The position numbers and the translations under genes are program-made. From Sweltsa coloradensis (taxonomy: Eukaryota; Arthropoda; Insecta; Plecoptera; Chloroperlidae), in NCBI GenBank assembly GCA_024449915.1, contig JAMZAV010000911.1, positions 372,001-436,000 of the forward strand: DNA of 64,000 nt, in the 5' to 3' direction. Position 1 is the first letter of the stretch, and each line of letters opens with the position of its first letter. This document shows positions 33,342 to 43,700 of the stretch, piece by piece. Under the pieces are notes generated by a model that worked only from the letters and a program-made list of their open reading frames with translations, had not been told where the DNA came from and did no database searches.

Positions 33342-33886
33342 CTAGGGAAACGCCAAAGTCGTTGATAGACGAGTGAATGAGCCTTGTGTTGAGTACCCGG
33401 GAACATCCCTTTTCCTCCCCTATACCTAAGACTGAATCTAGCCCAGTATAAGCTAGCACAAAATACGAGTAAAGATTGCAAGGTTTACTCAATCTCCCGG
33501 CGGAATTTTGGGATACCTTGACTTGAGCGTGCAAATTTCTGTACTCCTTGGTCACTGCATAACTGCATTACAAATATTTTTTTCACTGCCTCTATCGCAA
33601 CCGAGTAACATCTAAGAAGCAGAGATTTTTTTCAAAAGTGAAACCATTGTCGTTAAAAGAATTCCTACACATGTTAGGCCTATTTTTTCAGTTTATTATT
33701 TCTTGTAGGTTTAAATCGAAATGGATTGTGCTCATTTTGTTAGCAACTCTAAGTTACCTGGTCCCGGATGTCTGTTTAAAGTTTCAGCTCAATCTATTTG
33801 GCCGTTCGGCCGTATGGGACCGGACAAACAGACATACAGAATTAATCACGACAAGGCCCGATTTTTTGCTGTGCTCACTCGTCTAA
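33342..33886 (-). mobile_element. Helitron-like subfamily 2, complete copy (545 bp)
   Basis: On the + strand it begins CTAGGGAAACGCCAAAGTCG then TTGATAGACGAGTGAATGAGC and ends TGCTCACTCGTCTAA at 33,886, flanked by A on the left and T on the right. In natural (minus) orientation it therefore starts TTAGACGAGTGAGC and ends with a hairpin (AACG/CGTT) and CTAG. There is no coding capacity. Confidence 0.75.
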
Positions 33887-35033
33887 TCAAGGAGCTGAGT
33901 CAAATAATTATGCAGAAGCTTATATAAAAATATTAGATCTCTCTGATTGCTCCGATTTTTCGAGTATACAACATTTAAATTTTTGCATGAAGTTGAATAG
34001 TGTGGGCACAGATATTAGAGGTACACTACCCCGATGTAAGTACTCTGTTATTGTGTGTGGGTTTAGTAGGTATCCATAGACTCTATTGTTTTTGATACTT
34101 AATTTAATGAATTAAAATGGCATATAATTGCAAGAAATTCCCCATATTACATTTGAGTAAAATATATAATATTCTAGAAAATGATAAATTTGCTCGGACA
34201 TAAAAATACTAAATATTCGTGAGTGAAGCTCCGTTAAACTATATGTATCACTTTTCTGTCTGTCCGTCTGTGCGTACGTGTCACGTCTCGCGATAAAAAA
34301 CGAACTTCCGATTGGCATGCTGTGTTTTTGTTGGCATTGCCTTTCAAAGAGAGTGTTTTTGGTGATCCTGGGGTTCAAGAGGGCAGAGCTTCACTCACTC
34401 AAACTTGACATATACTTGGCACCTCCACTAATAACGACATTCGAATGTTGGTACAGAAAATAAAATATTTCCTTTCCATAAGCTTTAAGCAATTAAGAAT
34501 TTAAACTTTCCATAAGCACGCTTAGTTATCTGTATAACAGATGTGTTATCAATATCTGTGCCATTAAGTTAGGGCTAGATTCAGACAGAAAAATACAGTT
34601 TTCACTTTCAAAAGTTGACATGAATTTACCCCAAGCCGCTAACGGAAGATATGTTTTGCCAACGATTTTACCCACATTTTGGGCCATCCATTATAAAATG
34701 GAACTGAATTAGTTTTGTGAAAACATTTTTTTTTAAATCTAGGTGCCCGTTAGGGCGCCGCAGCCAAGCCGCGGTGCGCTACACACTCAGGCACCTTATA
34801 CAGCAAGCAGAGTTGGGGTAATTTCGAGGTGTTACCCAGCCGTCATGAAACGTGATGTGGAACTTGAAAACTATCAAATCGGGGGGTTCAGGTCCCCGAC
34901 AACACATGCCAAATTTGGTTGGGGTACGAGCATTCCTTCTTGGTGAAAATATGACTTGAAACATGCTAAAAAATCACTTTAAGCCTTAAGGACGTAAGTT
35001 ACTACTGGCTACTACTACTCCTACTACTACTAT
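33887..35033. other. intergenic DNA with a small inverted repeat
   Basis: Mostly unique AT-rich sequence. A pair GTGAGTGAAGCT (34,219) and AGCTTCACTCAC (34,387) brackets about 180 bases and may be a small decayed element. A TAC-rich microsatellite (CTACTACTACTCCTACTACT) lies at 35,001-35,032. No gene was recognised. Confidence 0.45.
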
Positions 35034-35174
35034 CTCAAACCGTGTTTTTACTTAGCCCAGTACCTGAACGAGACCCTTTCATTTCCTAGGGTTTATCCAT
35101 TGACCGCAAGCCGGAGCGGATGTAATCAAAAGAAGGGTCGCTCAGGTACTGGGCCAAGTAAGACACGGTTTGAG
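35034..35174. mobile_element. small fold-back MITE, about 43-bp arms
   Basis: CTCAAACCGTGTTTTTACTT and AGCCCAGTACCTGA at the left are complemented by TCAGGTACTGGGCCAAGTA and ACACGGTTTGAG at the right, 141 bases overall. No coding. The flanks show no obvious duplication longer than 3 bases. Confidence 0.75.
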
Positions 35175-35267
35175 TATCGGGTGGTGCCACAATGTTCATA
35201 TTGTAATTCCCTTTGAAAGAAAAAGTTTTAAAAATTGCTGGAAGGCTTCCAAATAAAGGTTTTAAAA

Positions 35268-36052
35268 CTAGGAAAACGCTGAAGTCCCGCCGCGTTGATG
35301 GATGAGCTTTTTAAAGTTTTTAGTTTGCTTGGGATATCTTTACTTTTGCAAGTGCTTTGTTTTGTTGCCTACGCATTGTAGGTGATTGTTGTCAAGTTTT
35401 CTATTGTTTCTTTTCAATTCGTATTATTTACCGTAAAAACTTATATTAAAAGCTTTATTTCTATGGATTTTGGCTAACTTTTTCAACTTTTTCTTTCAAA
35501 AGGGACTACACACCATAACCCCTTAATTCCATGTTATAATATGAACGTTGTAGCCCCACCCGTTTGGTCAGAATTGGCCCAAATGGCACGAAAATATCGC
35601 ACAAAAAATCAAAAAAAAATCATATTAAAAGCTTTATTTATAGAGATTCTGGCTAACTTTTTTAACTTTTTCTTTCAAAAAAGGTACTACATCACCATTA
35701 CCTAAATTTCCATGTATAATATGAACGTTGTAGCCCCACCCGTTTGGTCAGAATTGGCCCAAATAGCACGAAAATATCTCACAAAAAATCGTAAAAGTAC
35801 GATATTCATGAGAAATATTTCTTCGATTGTACCCAAAAACGTGGCAAGTCTAAGTTCAGAGATTTCAAAGGTCCTGTCAAATTTTCATCAAGATCGCTTA
35901 TGCCGTTTGCCCGGAATCGTGCGAACAAACAGACAAAAAAACAAACAAACAAACAAACAAACAAACAAAAAAACACCTGAGCTAAATTTTTTTGGGGGGT
36001 CAGTGAAATTGAAGTCTTCGTTTCACTCGCTTCGCTCGCTACGCTCATCCAA
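35268..36052 (-). mobile_element. Helitron-like subfamily 1, complete copy (785 bp)
   Basis: It begins CTAGGAAAACGCTGAAGTCC with GCGTTGATGGATGAGC and ends GCTACGCTCATCCAA, flanked A/T. The interior has a tandemly repeated block of about 160-180 bases (TTATAATATGAACGTTGTAGC near 35,530 and again near 35,715) and an (AAAC)n run at 35,937-35,971. It carries no protein; the apparent 193-codon frame across it is chance. Confidence 0.8.
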
Positions 36053-36265
36053 TAAGGCTTATACAGCCATACTATCAACAAGTAACTATAGTTACGTGAC
36101 AATAATCGCCTACATTGTTTACAAAAAGCAAGTCTTTGTACCACTATATTATTTTTTCATTCTATTGTTAATTGGTAATACCATAACAATTAAATCGACT
36201 GTGATAATAATAATTTATTATATTTTAACAAATAATTTTGCAATGGAACTTGAAAAAGTAATGGA

Positions 36266-36748
36266 GATCCCACTCATAACAAAAACTTTTTAAAAATTAC
36301 AGCCAAACCTTACACACTCAAAAGAAATGAGATCTAAAAAAAGGGCCAAGCCACGATAATAGAGTACACACGTAGTGTACTCTATTATCTGTGGCCAAGC
36401 TCATCTACCCTTCCAAAAATTGCGCATTTTTAAATTTCAAAAAACGTACAGTGTCCCGTAACAACACCCTTGAAAAGCTTGGCAAAATAGAATTTGCATG
36501 ACAATTACTACGTCAAAATTAAATAGAAAAAAGAATTTGGATGAAACTATTACTTTTAAATTAATAGTTGCAAATTCTATTTTGCCAAGCTTTTCAAGGG
36601 TGTTGTTACGGGACACTGTTACGTTATGAATTAAGAATGCGAAAATGGGGAAAAGGGTAGATGAGCTTGGCCCTTTTTAGATTTCATTTCTTTTGAGGGG
36701 TGTAAGGTTTGGCTGTATTTTTACAAGTTTTTGTTATGTGTGGGATAC
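36266..36748. mobile_element. fold-back MITE with about 180-bp arms and a 41-bp insert
   Basis: The left arm (GATCCCACTCATAACAAAAA to GGCAAAATAGAATTTGCA at 36,498) is complementary to the right arm (TGCAAATTCTATTTTGCC at 36,569 to TTATGTGTGGGATAC at 36,748). A 41-base palindrome (36,352-36,392) interrupts only the left arm and duplicates GGCCAAGC on both sides. A half copy of the same family lies at 57,785-57,997. Confidence 0.85.
36352..36392. mobile_element. 41-bp palindromic insertion with 8-bp TSD
   Basis: CACGATAATAGAGTACAC and GTGTACTCTATTATCTGT flank a five-base centre. GGCCAAGC stands on both sides (36,344-36,351 and 36,393-36,400), while the opposite arm of the host fold-back shows the uninterrupted site. 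This is what an extreme miniature DNA transposon would leave. Confidence 0.7.
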
Positions 36749-36949
36749 TTGTTTACTTCAATTTATATTTTCGAGACTATGCGTTCCAAAACCCAATAAT
36801 CAGGGACGATATGGTTGGTAAATGTGAATTACCGGTGACAGGCTTGAACTCGCGGGCCTGATGGTTCGTGGTTCGATGGCCTTGTCCATTGCTTGTATGT
36901 GGGTCAGATGGGTTGCCTAACTATGAGGGGCCAGCAGTAAGTTAGTCAC

Positions 36950-37312
36950 AGATGCCGCCATCTAGTGAGTAGAATGTGAACACCATCTACCTGTCTGACA
37001 GCCAGGCCAGCAGGTATTGCATTCAACTCGCCCAACCGAAGTCGAGACAGCCATTTTATTTGCCAGCCGAGCTACAAAGGAGTGAAATTTTCTTGGTCAT
37101 CAGGAAGTGCACATATTCAAAGTGACAGTGATAGTGTGGCCGTGTTGATCCGTGATCGGTAGTGGATGTACAGCGTGTTTTAATGAAACCGTATGTAAAT
37201 GCGTTCAAAAACAGTTGAAATAACGGTAGCGTAACATTCCGTCGTGTCTGTGTTGGGGGTTTTGGGGTTGGGTTGGCGAACCAGTGGCGTAGGCCTATAA
37301 GACGGGTCAGTC
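36950..37312 (+). promoter_or_regulatory. presumed promoter / 5' UTR of the LHFPL gene
   Basis: Non-repetitive sequence between the last element and the ATG, higher in GC than its surroundings. No convincing TATA box; several TCAGT-like initiator words (for example near 37,307). The transcription start cannot be fixed from sequence. Confidence 0.35.
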
Positions 37313-37736
37313 ATGGGGTCAAAAGTTGAGTACGTCGAGTCTTCGCACATGTACGCTAGTAATTACGTGCGTAATTCTAAAGCTATCGGAGTACTTTGGG
37401 GAATCTTCACCATATGTTACGCAATAATTAGCATAGTGGCCTTCGTGACCCCGCAATGGATTGGTGACACCTTGCAGTCTGAGAGCCCGGGTCGCTTCGG
37501 CCTATGGTCGACCTGCTACTACCGCAGCGCTAGTGAGGTGAGCGGCGGCGCCGAGGACTGCCGGGGGCGTCTCGACGACCTAGCGACGATCCCGAGCACT
37601 GCCTTCAGGGCGGCGGCCGTCTTCGTCGCCATCTCCGTCATCTTCGCGCTACTCGCAATCTGCGCCATGCTACTTTTCTTCTTCTTCCAGTCTACTACCG
37701 TATTCCACATTTGCGGCTGGATTCAAACATTCTCGG
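37313..37736 (+). CDS. LHFPL: LHFPL coding exon 1 (residues 1-141 plus one base)
   Basis: ATG at 37,313 follows an in-frame upstream stop context; reads MGSKVEYVESSHMYASNYVR on through TM1, the first loop and TM2, and ends ICGWIQTFS plus G at 37,736. The donor is TCGG|GTAGAT, a weaker GT site chosen because it alone restores WIQTFS-ALCLIVG across the junction. The frame continues 15 codons into the intron before a stop. Confidence 0.93.
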
Positions 37737-40700
37737 GTAGATTCCCACCCCTTGCCCTTCCCTCAACAACTATTGCAAAATAAAACCCTTGCTGTAATAT
37801 TTTCTGAAATCCCAAGAGTTTTATAATCGATCATCGCTCGAGGGGGGGGGGGGGGGGCACACAAGGAGGGGTCCAGCAATAATTTCGAATTTCAAATAAT
37901 CAAATGGTTTTTGGTATAGAAAACAAACACTTCTTGGTACGGCACGGACGGGCACCAAACTATAAATAAGTTTGACCTGAGAATGAATTATTGGGTTTTG
38001 TGACATCAGATGTGTTTGTTTTTGATGTAACAAATAACAATAATTCTTTTAAATTTTGTTAATTTCAAAATCATCTTAAGGGTGTCTCTTTCAAGCTAAA
38101 ATTTGAAAAAAATGTAAGGGTTTTTCGTGCTCCCGTGATAACATCGAAATGGCTTCGACCGAAAATTATGAAATTTTGGAGAAGTTAGATAATTGAATAA
38201 TGTTTGCAACGTTTGATCAGAATTTTACTTTTTTTTCACCCGATTTCTGCCAAAAAAATCAAGAAAATACGTGAAAATTGGAAAATTTGACGTATTTCTT
38301 GATTTTTTTGGTGAAAAATGGGGGGAAAAAAGTACATTCTGATCAATACGTTGCAAACATTATGCAATTATCTACTTCTCCCAAATCGCATAATTTTCGG
38401 TCCAGCCATTTCGATGTTATCATGGGAGCACGAAGGTCTGCAAGCGGTTGAAAAATGTGATTCCGCCTCCGACCGGTGGCGCTCTTTTGCAGTTTTATGT
38501 TTCAAGTCGGGTCTAGGGCGTGGTTTAAACAATCCCCATGCCGAGAGGCCTTTATTGTACACTCAGTGTCATATTGTAAAGGATTAAACGAGTAATTTTA
38601 ATACTATTATATTTTATGATTTCTTGGTACTTTTGGAGTTGATCTTGATGCTTACTGTCTCTTTGAATGTATTGGAATGATCAGATTTATCAAGATCATA
38701 ACAATTAAAAAATTTCCATATCTTACCTAGGATTCGTTTCTAATTACCGGTATTATTTATAGGAGTCGTGCGCTTCGGATCTGTATCGCAGCCGCGGACA
38801 GCCTTGATCTTAAGGAAGTAATTTTATTTATCCGCATGCATTTTAATTTCATTTATAATATAAGATGCCATTCATGGTGGTTCACACATAGTGCGCAAGT
38901 ATGATAAGCATTTTAGGGCCCACCAAAGGGACGCGGGTTCGATGACATTATAAGTAATAATCAAAACGTAGGCCTACTCTCCATTCCACCGTATTCCACT
39001 CATCGTCTTGATTTTTGCATTGGATCATCTATTTAGAACCACAACATCTACCTCATAAGACGGTGTACGAACTGGATATTTTTTGGTATATTAACTGAGT
39101 TCATTAACTGATTAGAAAATATTGATTTTTTTCTTCACCTAGCGCTTGCTTTGCTTATAAATTTTGTTGTTTTATTATCCCGTTCGGTGGGAGACTATGT
39201 TGACGACGAGTGGTGGTGGTGGTGGTGAAGGTGAAATAAAATATGTGGGGAAACCCTTTGGCGCCTTTGACGCTAAACAAGAATATTGAGAATAAATAAA
39301 TTTGAAGAAAATGTGTTTATCGTCAAGCAACCAGTTCCCCTCACACTCCGCGTATCACTCTCGCAAACATCAACAACCATCTATTCTCCAGTAGATACGA
39401 GCCACTCACTTGAGATACATTGTGAGACGTAATAGCATTCAATGATAATATGGTCTCGATCAAGACAGTTATAAGTTATCTTGTAACTGTGGCAAACTTT
39501 AATTTCAGGTTTTAAATTTTGTATTTTATCTCGATTAATGGGAGTGTGATATTATGTAAACGAAATTCGAAGTATTTTTTTATTAACAATAACATGCATC
39601 TTATAATCGTGCATGGTCTATAGTGCGTATTATCTATTGATTATTATAATATTCATAGTATTGTTATAAGCCCGTAGAAACCCAATACATGCATACATGA
39701 AAAACCCTCTCATACCAAAAATTCGAGGTCACTAAGTGCAGTGTTCAGTTTTCCTTCCTACCTCAGGCTATCACCAAGTATGTGAACTTTTTGACGGAAG
39801 GTGAATGAGGATATTGACATTTTCATTCTAATTATTCAATTTTATGTCCGAACTCCGAATATTATTACAATGACGACGTCGGAGTGATGTTTTTTGGGTA
39901 GGGTGGGAGTCGAGCTCAATACACGCACTTGCATTTGACCTTGAATGAGTGTTGTGCGAGGGCCAACACAGATAACCGTTTCCCGCGTTGTAATGTAATA
40001 CTTTGGGTCCCACCATAAGTGAATCACCCCAGTCCCCAGCGTCGCACTGCCCGTCCAAACATACATTCTTGAGATAACTTGCCTTGTTGCTGTTCAAATT
40101 GGGTTATTTCCATTTTTCCGTTTTCAACCTTGGCCATGATATGATTTTTAAATTTAAATTTTTTAAGTTTATTAGTAATTGCATATGTTACGATTTTTTT
40201 GATAACCTTCCTTCAATCAGTCACATAAGTCAAAATATTGTCATATTGCTTAATTATTTCGTCATTTGTTCCTCTCCTAATCCATCATTTACGCTTCTAC
40301 GATGACGCAGATGTAGAAAATGTGTGGATTTTTTTATTTTTTTATTTTTGGATTGATTTCCATAAAAGTGCAATCTTGATTCCAATATCGGATATAGTAT
40401 GATACAAATGTAATTAAATCGAGCGGCCAACAAGCCATCATCAAGCAATTCAATATGGAACAATCTTGAGAAAATAGCTCGTGTTATGTTTATATTTTGA
40501 ATAATAGTATGTGTGTTTATGTTTCGTTTGCTCTCTACCGGACAAACGACTGTTGTGGAATTTTCACGATGTAAAATAACTAGGAAAACGCTAAAAGTCC
40601 CGCCGCGTTGATGGATGAGCTTTTTAAAGTTTTTAGTGTGCGTGGGAAAATCTTTACTTTTTCAAGTGCTTTGTTTGCTGGCCCACGCATTGTAGGTGAT

Positions 40701-43700
40701 TGTTGTCAAGTTTCTTTTTTTTCTTGTTAATTGGTATTATTTACCCTAAAAAACTTATATTAAAAGCTTTATTTCTATGAATTCTGACTAGCTTTTTCAA
40801 CTTTTTCTTTCAAAAGGTACTACATCACCTAAAACCCTTTAAAGTCCATGTATAATATAACGTTGTAGCCCCACCCGTTTGGTCAGACTTGGCCCAAATG
40901 GCAAGAAATATCGTACAAAAAAACAAAAAACTTATATTAAAAGCTTTATTTCTATATATTCTAGCTAACTTTTTCAACTTTTTCTTTCAGAAAGCAATAC
41001 ATCACCATTACCTTAATGTCCATGTGAAATATTAACGTTGTAGCCCCACCCTTTGGTCAGAATCGGCCAAATGTCACGAAAATATCGCACTAAAAATCGA
41101 AAAAAATCGTTTAAAAGTACTATATTTATGAGAAATATTTCTTCGATTGAACCCAAAAACGTAGCAAGTCTAAGTTCAGAAGATTTCGAAGGTCCCCTCA
41201 AATTTCATCAAGATCGGATATGCCGTTTGCCCGTAGAGAGCGAACAAACAGACAGAAAAAAAAAAAAAACACAAAAAAAAAACCCGAAGCTAAATTTTTT
41301 GGGGGTCGGTGAAATTGAAGTCTTCGCTTCGCTCATCCAATTATCTAGGAAAACGCTAAAGTCCCGCCGCGTTTATGGATGAGCTTTGAAAGTTTTAGTT
41401 TTCGTGGGATATCTTTACTTTTTCATGTGCTTTGTTTTGTAGCCTACGCATTGTAGGGGATTGTTGTCAAGTTTTTTTTTGTTTCTTGTCAATTTGGGAT
41501 TATTTATCGTAAAAACTATATTAAAAGCTTTTTTTCTATGGATTCTGGCTAACTTTTCAACTCTTTCCCTTCAAAAGGTACTACATCACCATACTCTTAA
41601 TGTCCATGTATAATACTAGGAAAACGCTAAAGTCCCGCCGCGTTGATGGATGAGCTTCTTAAAAGGTTTTAGTTTGCGTGGGATATCTTTACTTTTGCAA
41701 GTGCTTTGTTTTGCTGCCTACGCATTCTAGGGAATGTTGTCAAGTTTCTTTTGTTTCTTGTCAATTGGTATTATTTACCGTAAAAAACTTGTATTAAAAG
41801 CTTTATTTCTATGGATCTGGCTAAATTTTTCCACTTTTTCTTTCAAAAGGTACTACATAACCTAAACCTTAATGTCCATGTATAATATGAACGTTTTAGC
41901 CCCACCCGTTTGGTCAGAATTGGCCCAAATGGCACGAAAATCGCACAAAAAGTCAAAAAACGTAATTAAAAGCTTTTTTTCTCTCGATTCTGGCGACTTT
42001 TTCAACTTTTTCTTTCAGAAAGCAATACATCACCATAACCTTAATGTGTATGTGAAATATGAACGTTGTAGCCCACCCGTTTTGGGCAGAATCGGCCCAA
42101 ATGGCACGAAAATATCGCACTAAAAAATCGAAAAAAAAAATCGTAAAAGTACGATATTCATGAGAAATATTTCTTCGATTGTACCCAAAAACGTGGCAAG
42201 TCTAAAGTTCAGAGAAAACGAAGGTCGTTTTCCAAATTTTCATCAAGATCGCAAAATGCCGTTTGCCCGGTAGGAGGAGCGAAAAAAACAGACTGGGAAA
42301 AAAACAAACAAAAAAAAAAAAAAAAAAAAAAACAAAAAAACCATCGAGCTAAATTTTTTTTGGGGGGTCGGTGAAATTGAAGTCTTCGCTTCGCTCATCC
42401 AAGAACATTGTAGCCCTACCCGTTTGGTCAGAATTGGCCCAAATGGAACGAAAATATCGCACAAAAAATCAAAAACTTATATTAAAAGCTTTATTTCTGT
42501 AGATTCTAGCCAACTTTTTTAACTTTTTCTTTCAAAATGTACTACATCACCATAAGCTTAATGTCCAGTATAATATTAACGTTGTAGCCCACCCGTTTGG
42601 TCAAAATTGTCCCAAATAGCACGAAAATATCTCACAAAAAATCGAAAAAAAAAAAAAAAACGTTTTAAAAGTACGATATTCATGAGAAATATTTCTTCGA
42701 TTGTACCCAAAAACGGGCAAGTCTAAGTTCAGAGATTTCAAAGGTTTCCCGTCCCAAAATTTTCATCAAGATCGCATATGCCGTTTTCCCGGTAGAAAGC
42801 GAACAAACAGACAAAAAAAACAAACACAAAAAAAAATATTGGGGCTAAATTTTTTGAGGGGTCAGTGAAATTGAAGTCTTCGCTTCACTCGCTACGCTCA
42901 TCCATAATGTTTGCAACGTCTTGAACAGAACGTTATTGTTTCCCCCCTTTTCTGCCAAAAAAAAAAAAAACAAGAAAATACGTGAAAATACGTAACATTT
43001 TAAAAAGTTGTCGTATTCTTGATTTTTTTGGTGGAAAATTTGAAGAAATTAGCATTCTGTTCAAATGTTGCCCAAAAACTATACAATTATCTAACTTCTA
43101 CCAAAATTGCATAATTTTCGGGGGACCAGTCATTCGATGTTATCATGGGAGCACTGAAGGTCTGCAAGCGGTTGAAAAATGCGATTTTGCACTTGGTCTC
43201 TTTGGCATATCAGCTACGTTTATTGACTGATACGATTAAATGACTGTGCACTTGTTTATTATCTTCACCTACTGTTTTGAGTTTTGGGAAGGTAAGGTGA
43301 AATTATGCAATTTTGGGAGAAGTTAGATAATTGTATAATGTTTGCAACGTTTTGAACAGAACGTTAATTGTTTCCCCCATTTTCTGCAAAAAAAAGAAGA
43401 AAATACGTAAAAATACCTAAAATTTATAAAATTTGTCGTATTTCTTGATTTTTTTGATGGAAAACTGTAAAAAAATAGCATTCTGTTCAATATGTTGCAA
43501 ACATTATACAATTATCTAACTTCTTCCAAAATTGCATAATTTTCGGGCCAGTCATTTCGATGTTATCATGGGAGCACTGAAGGTCTGCAAGCGGTTGAAA
43601 AATGCGATTCTGCCTCCGACCGGTGGCGCATATACTAGGAAAACGCTTAAGTCCCGCCGCGTTGTTGGATGAGCGTTATTGGTGCATTGAGCTGCCATGT

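Noticed and set aside
26880..33830. A genuine recent segmental duplication
   Set aside because: The two copies differ in error texture (homopolymer smearing only in the left one), which points to an assembly overlap rather than evolution.
35712..36293. 193-codon + strand ORF
   Set aside because: It crosses a Helitron-like element and its edge, with a lysine/glutamine/threonine-rich (AAAC)n part; no motif, no conservation signal.
39828..40097. Overlapping minus-strand ORFs of 74 and 89 codons
   Set aside because: No recognisable family, and two frames are open over the same bases, which suggests chance.
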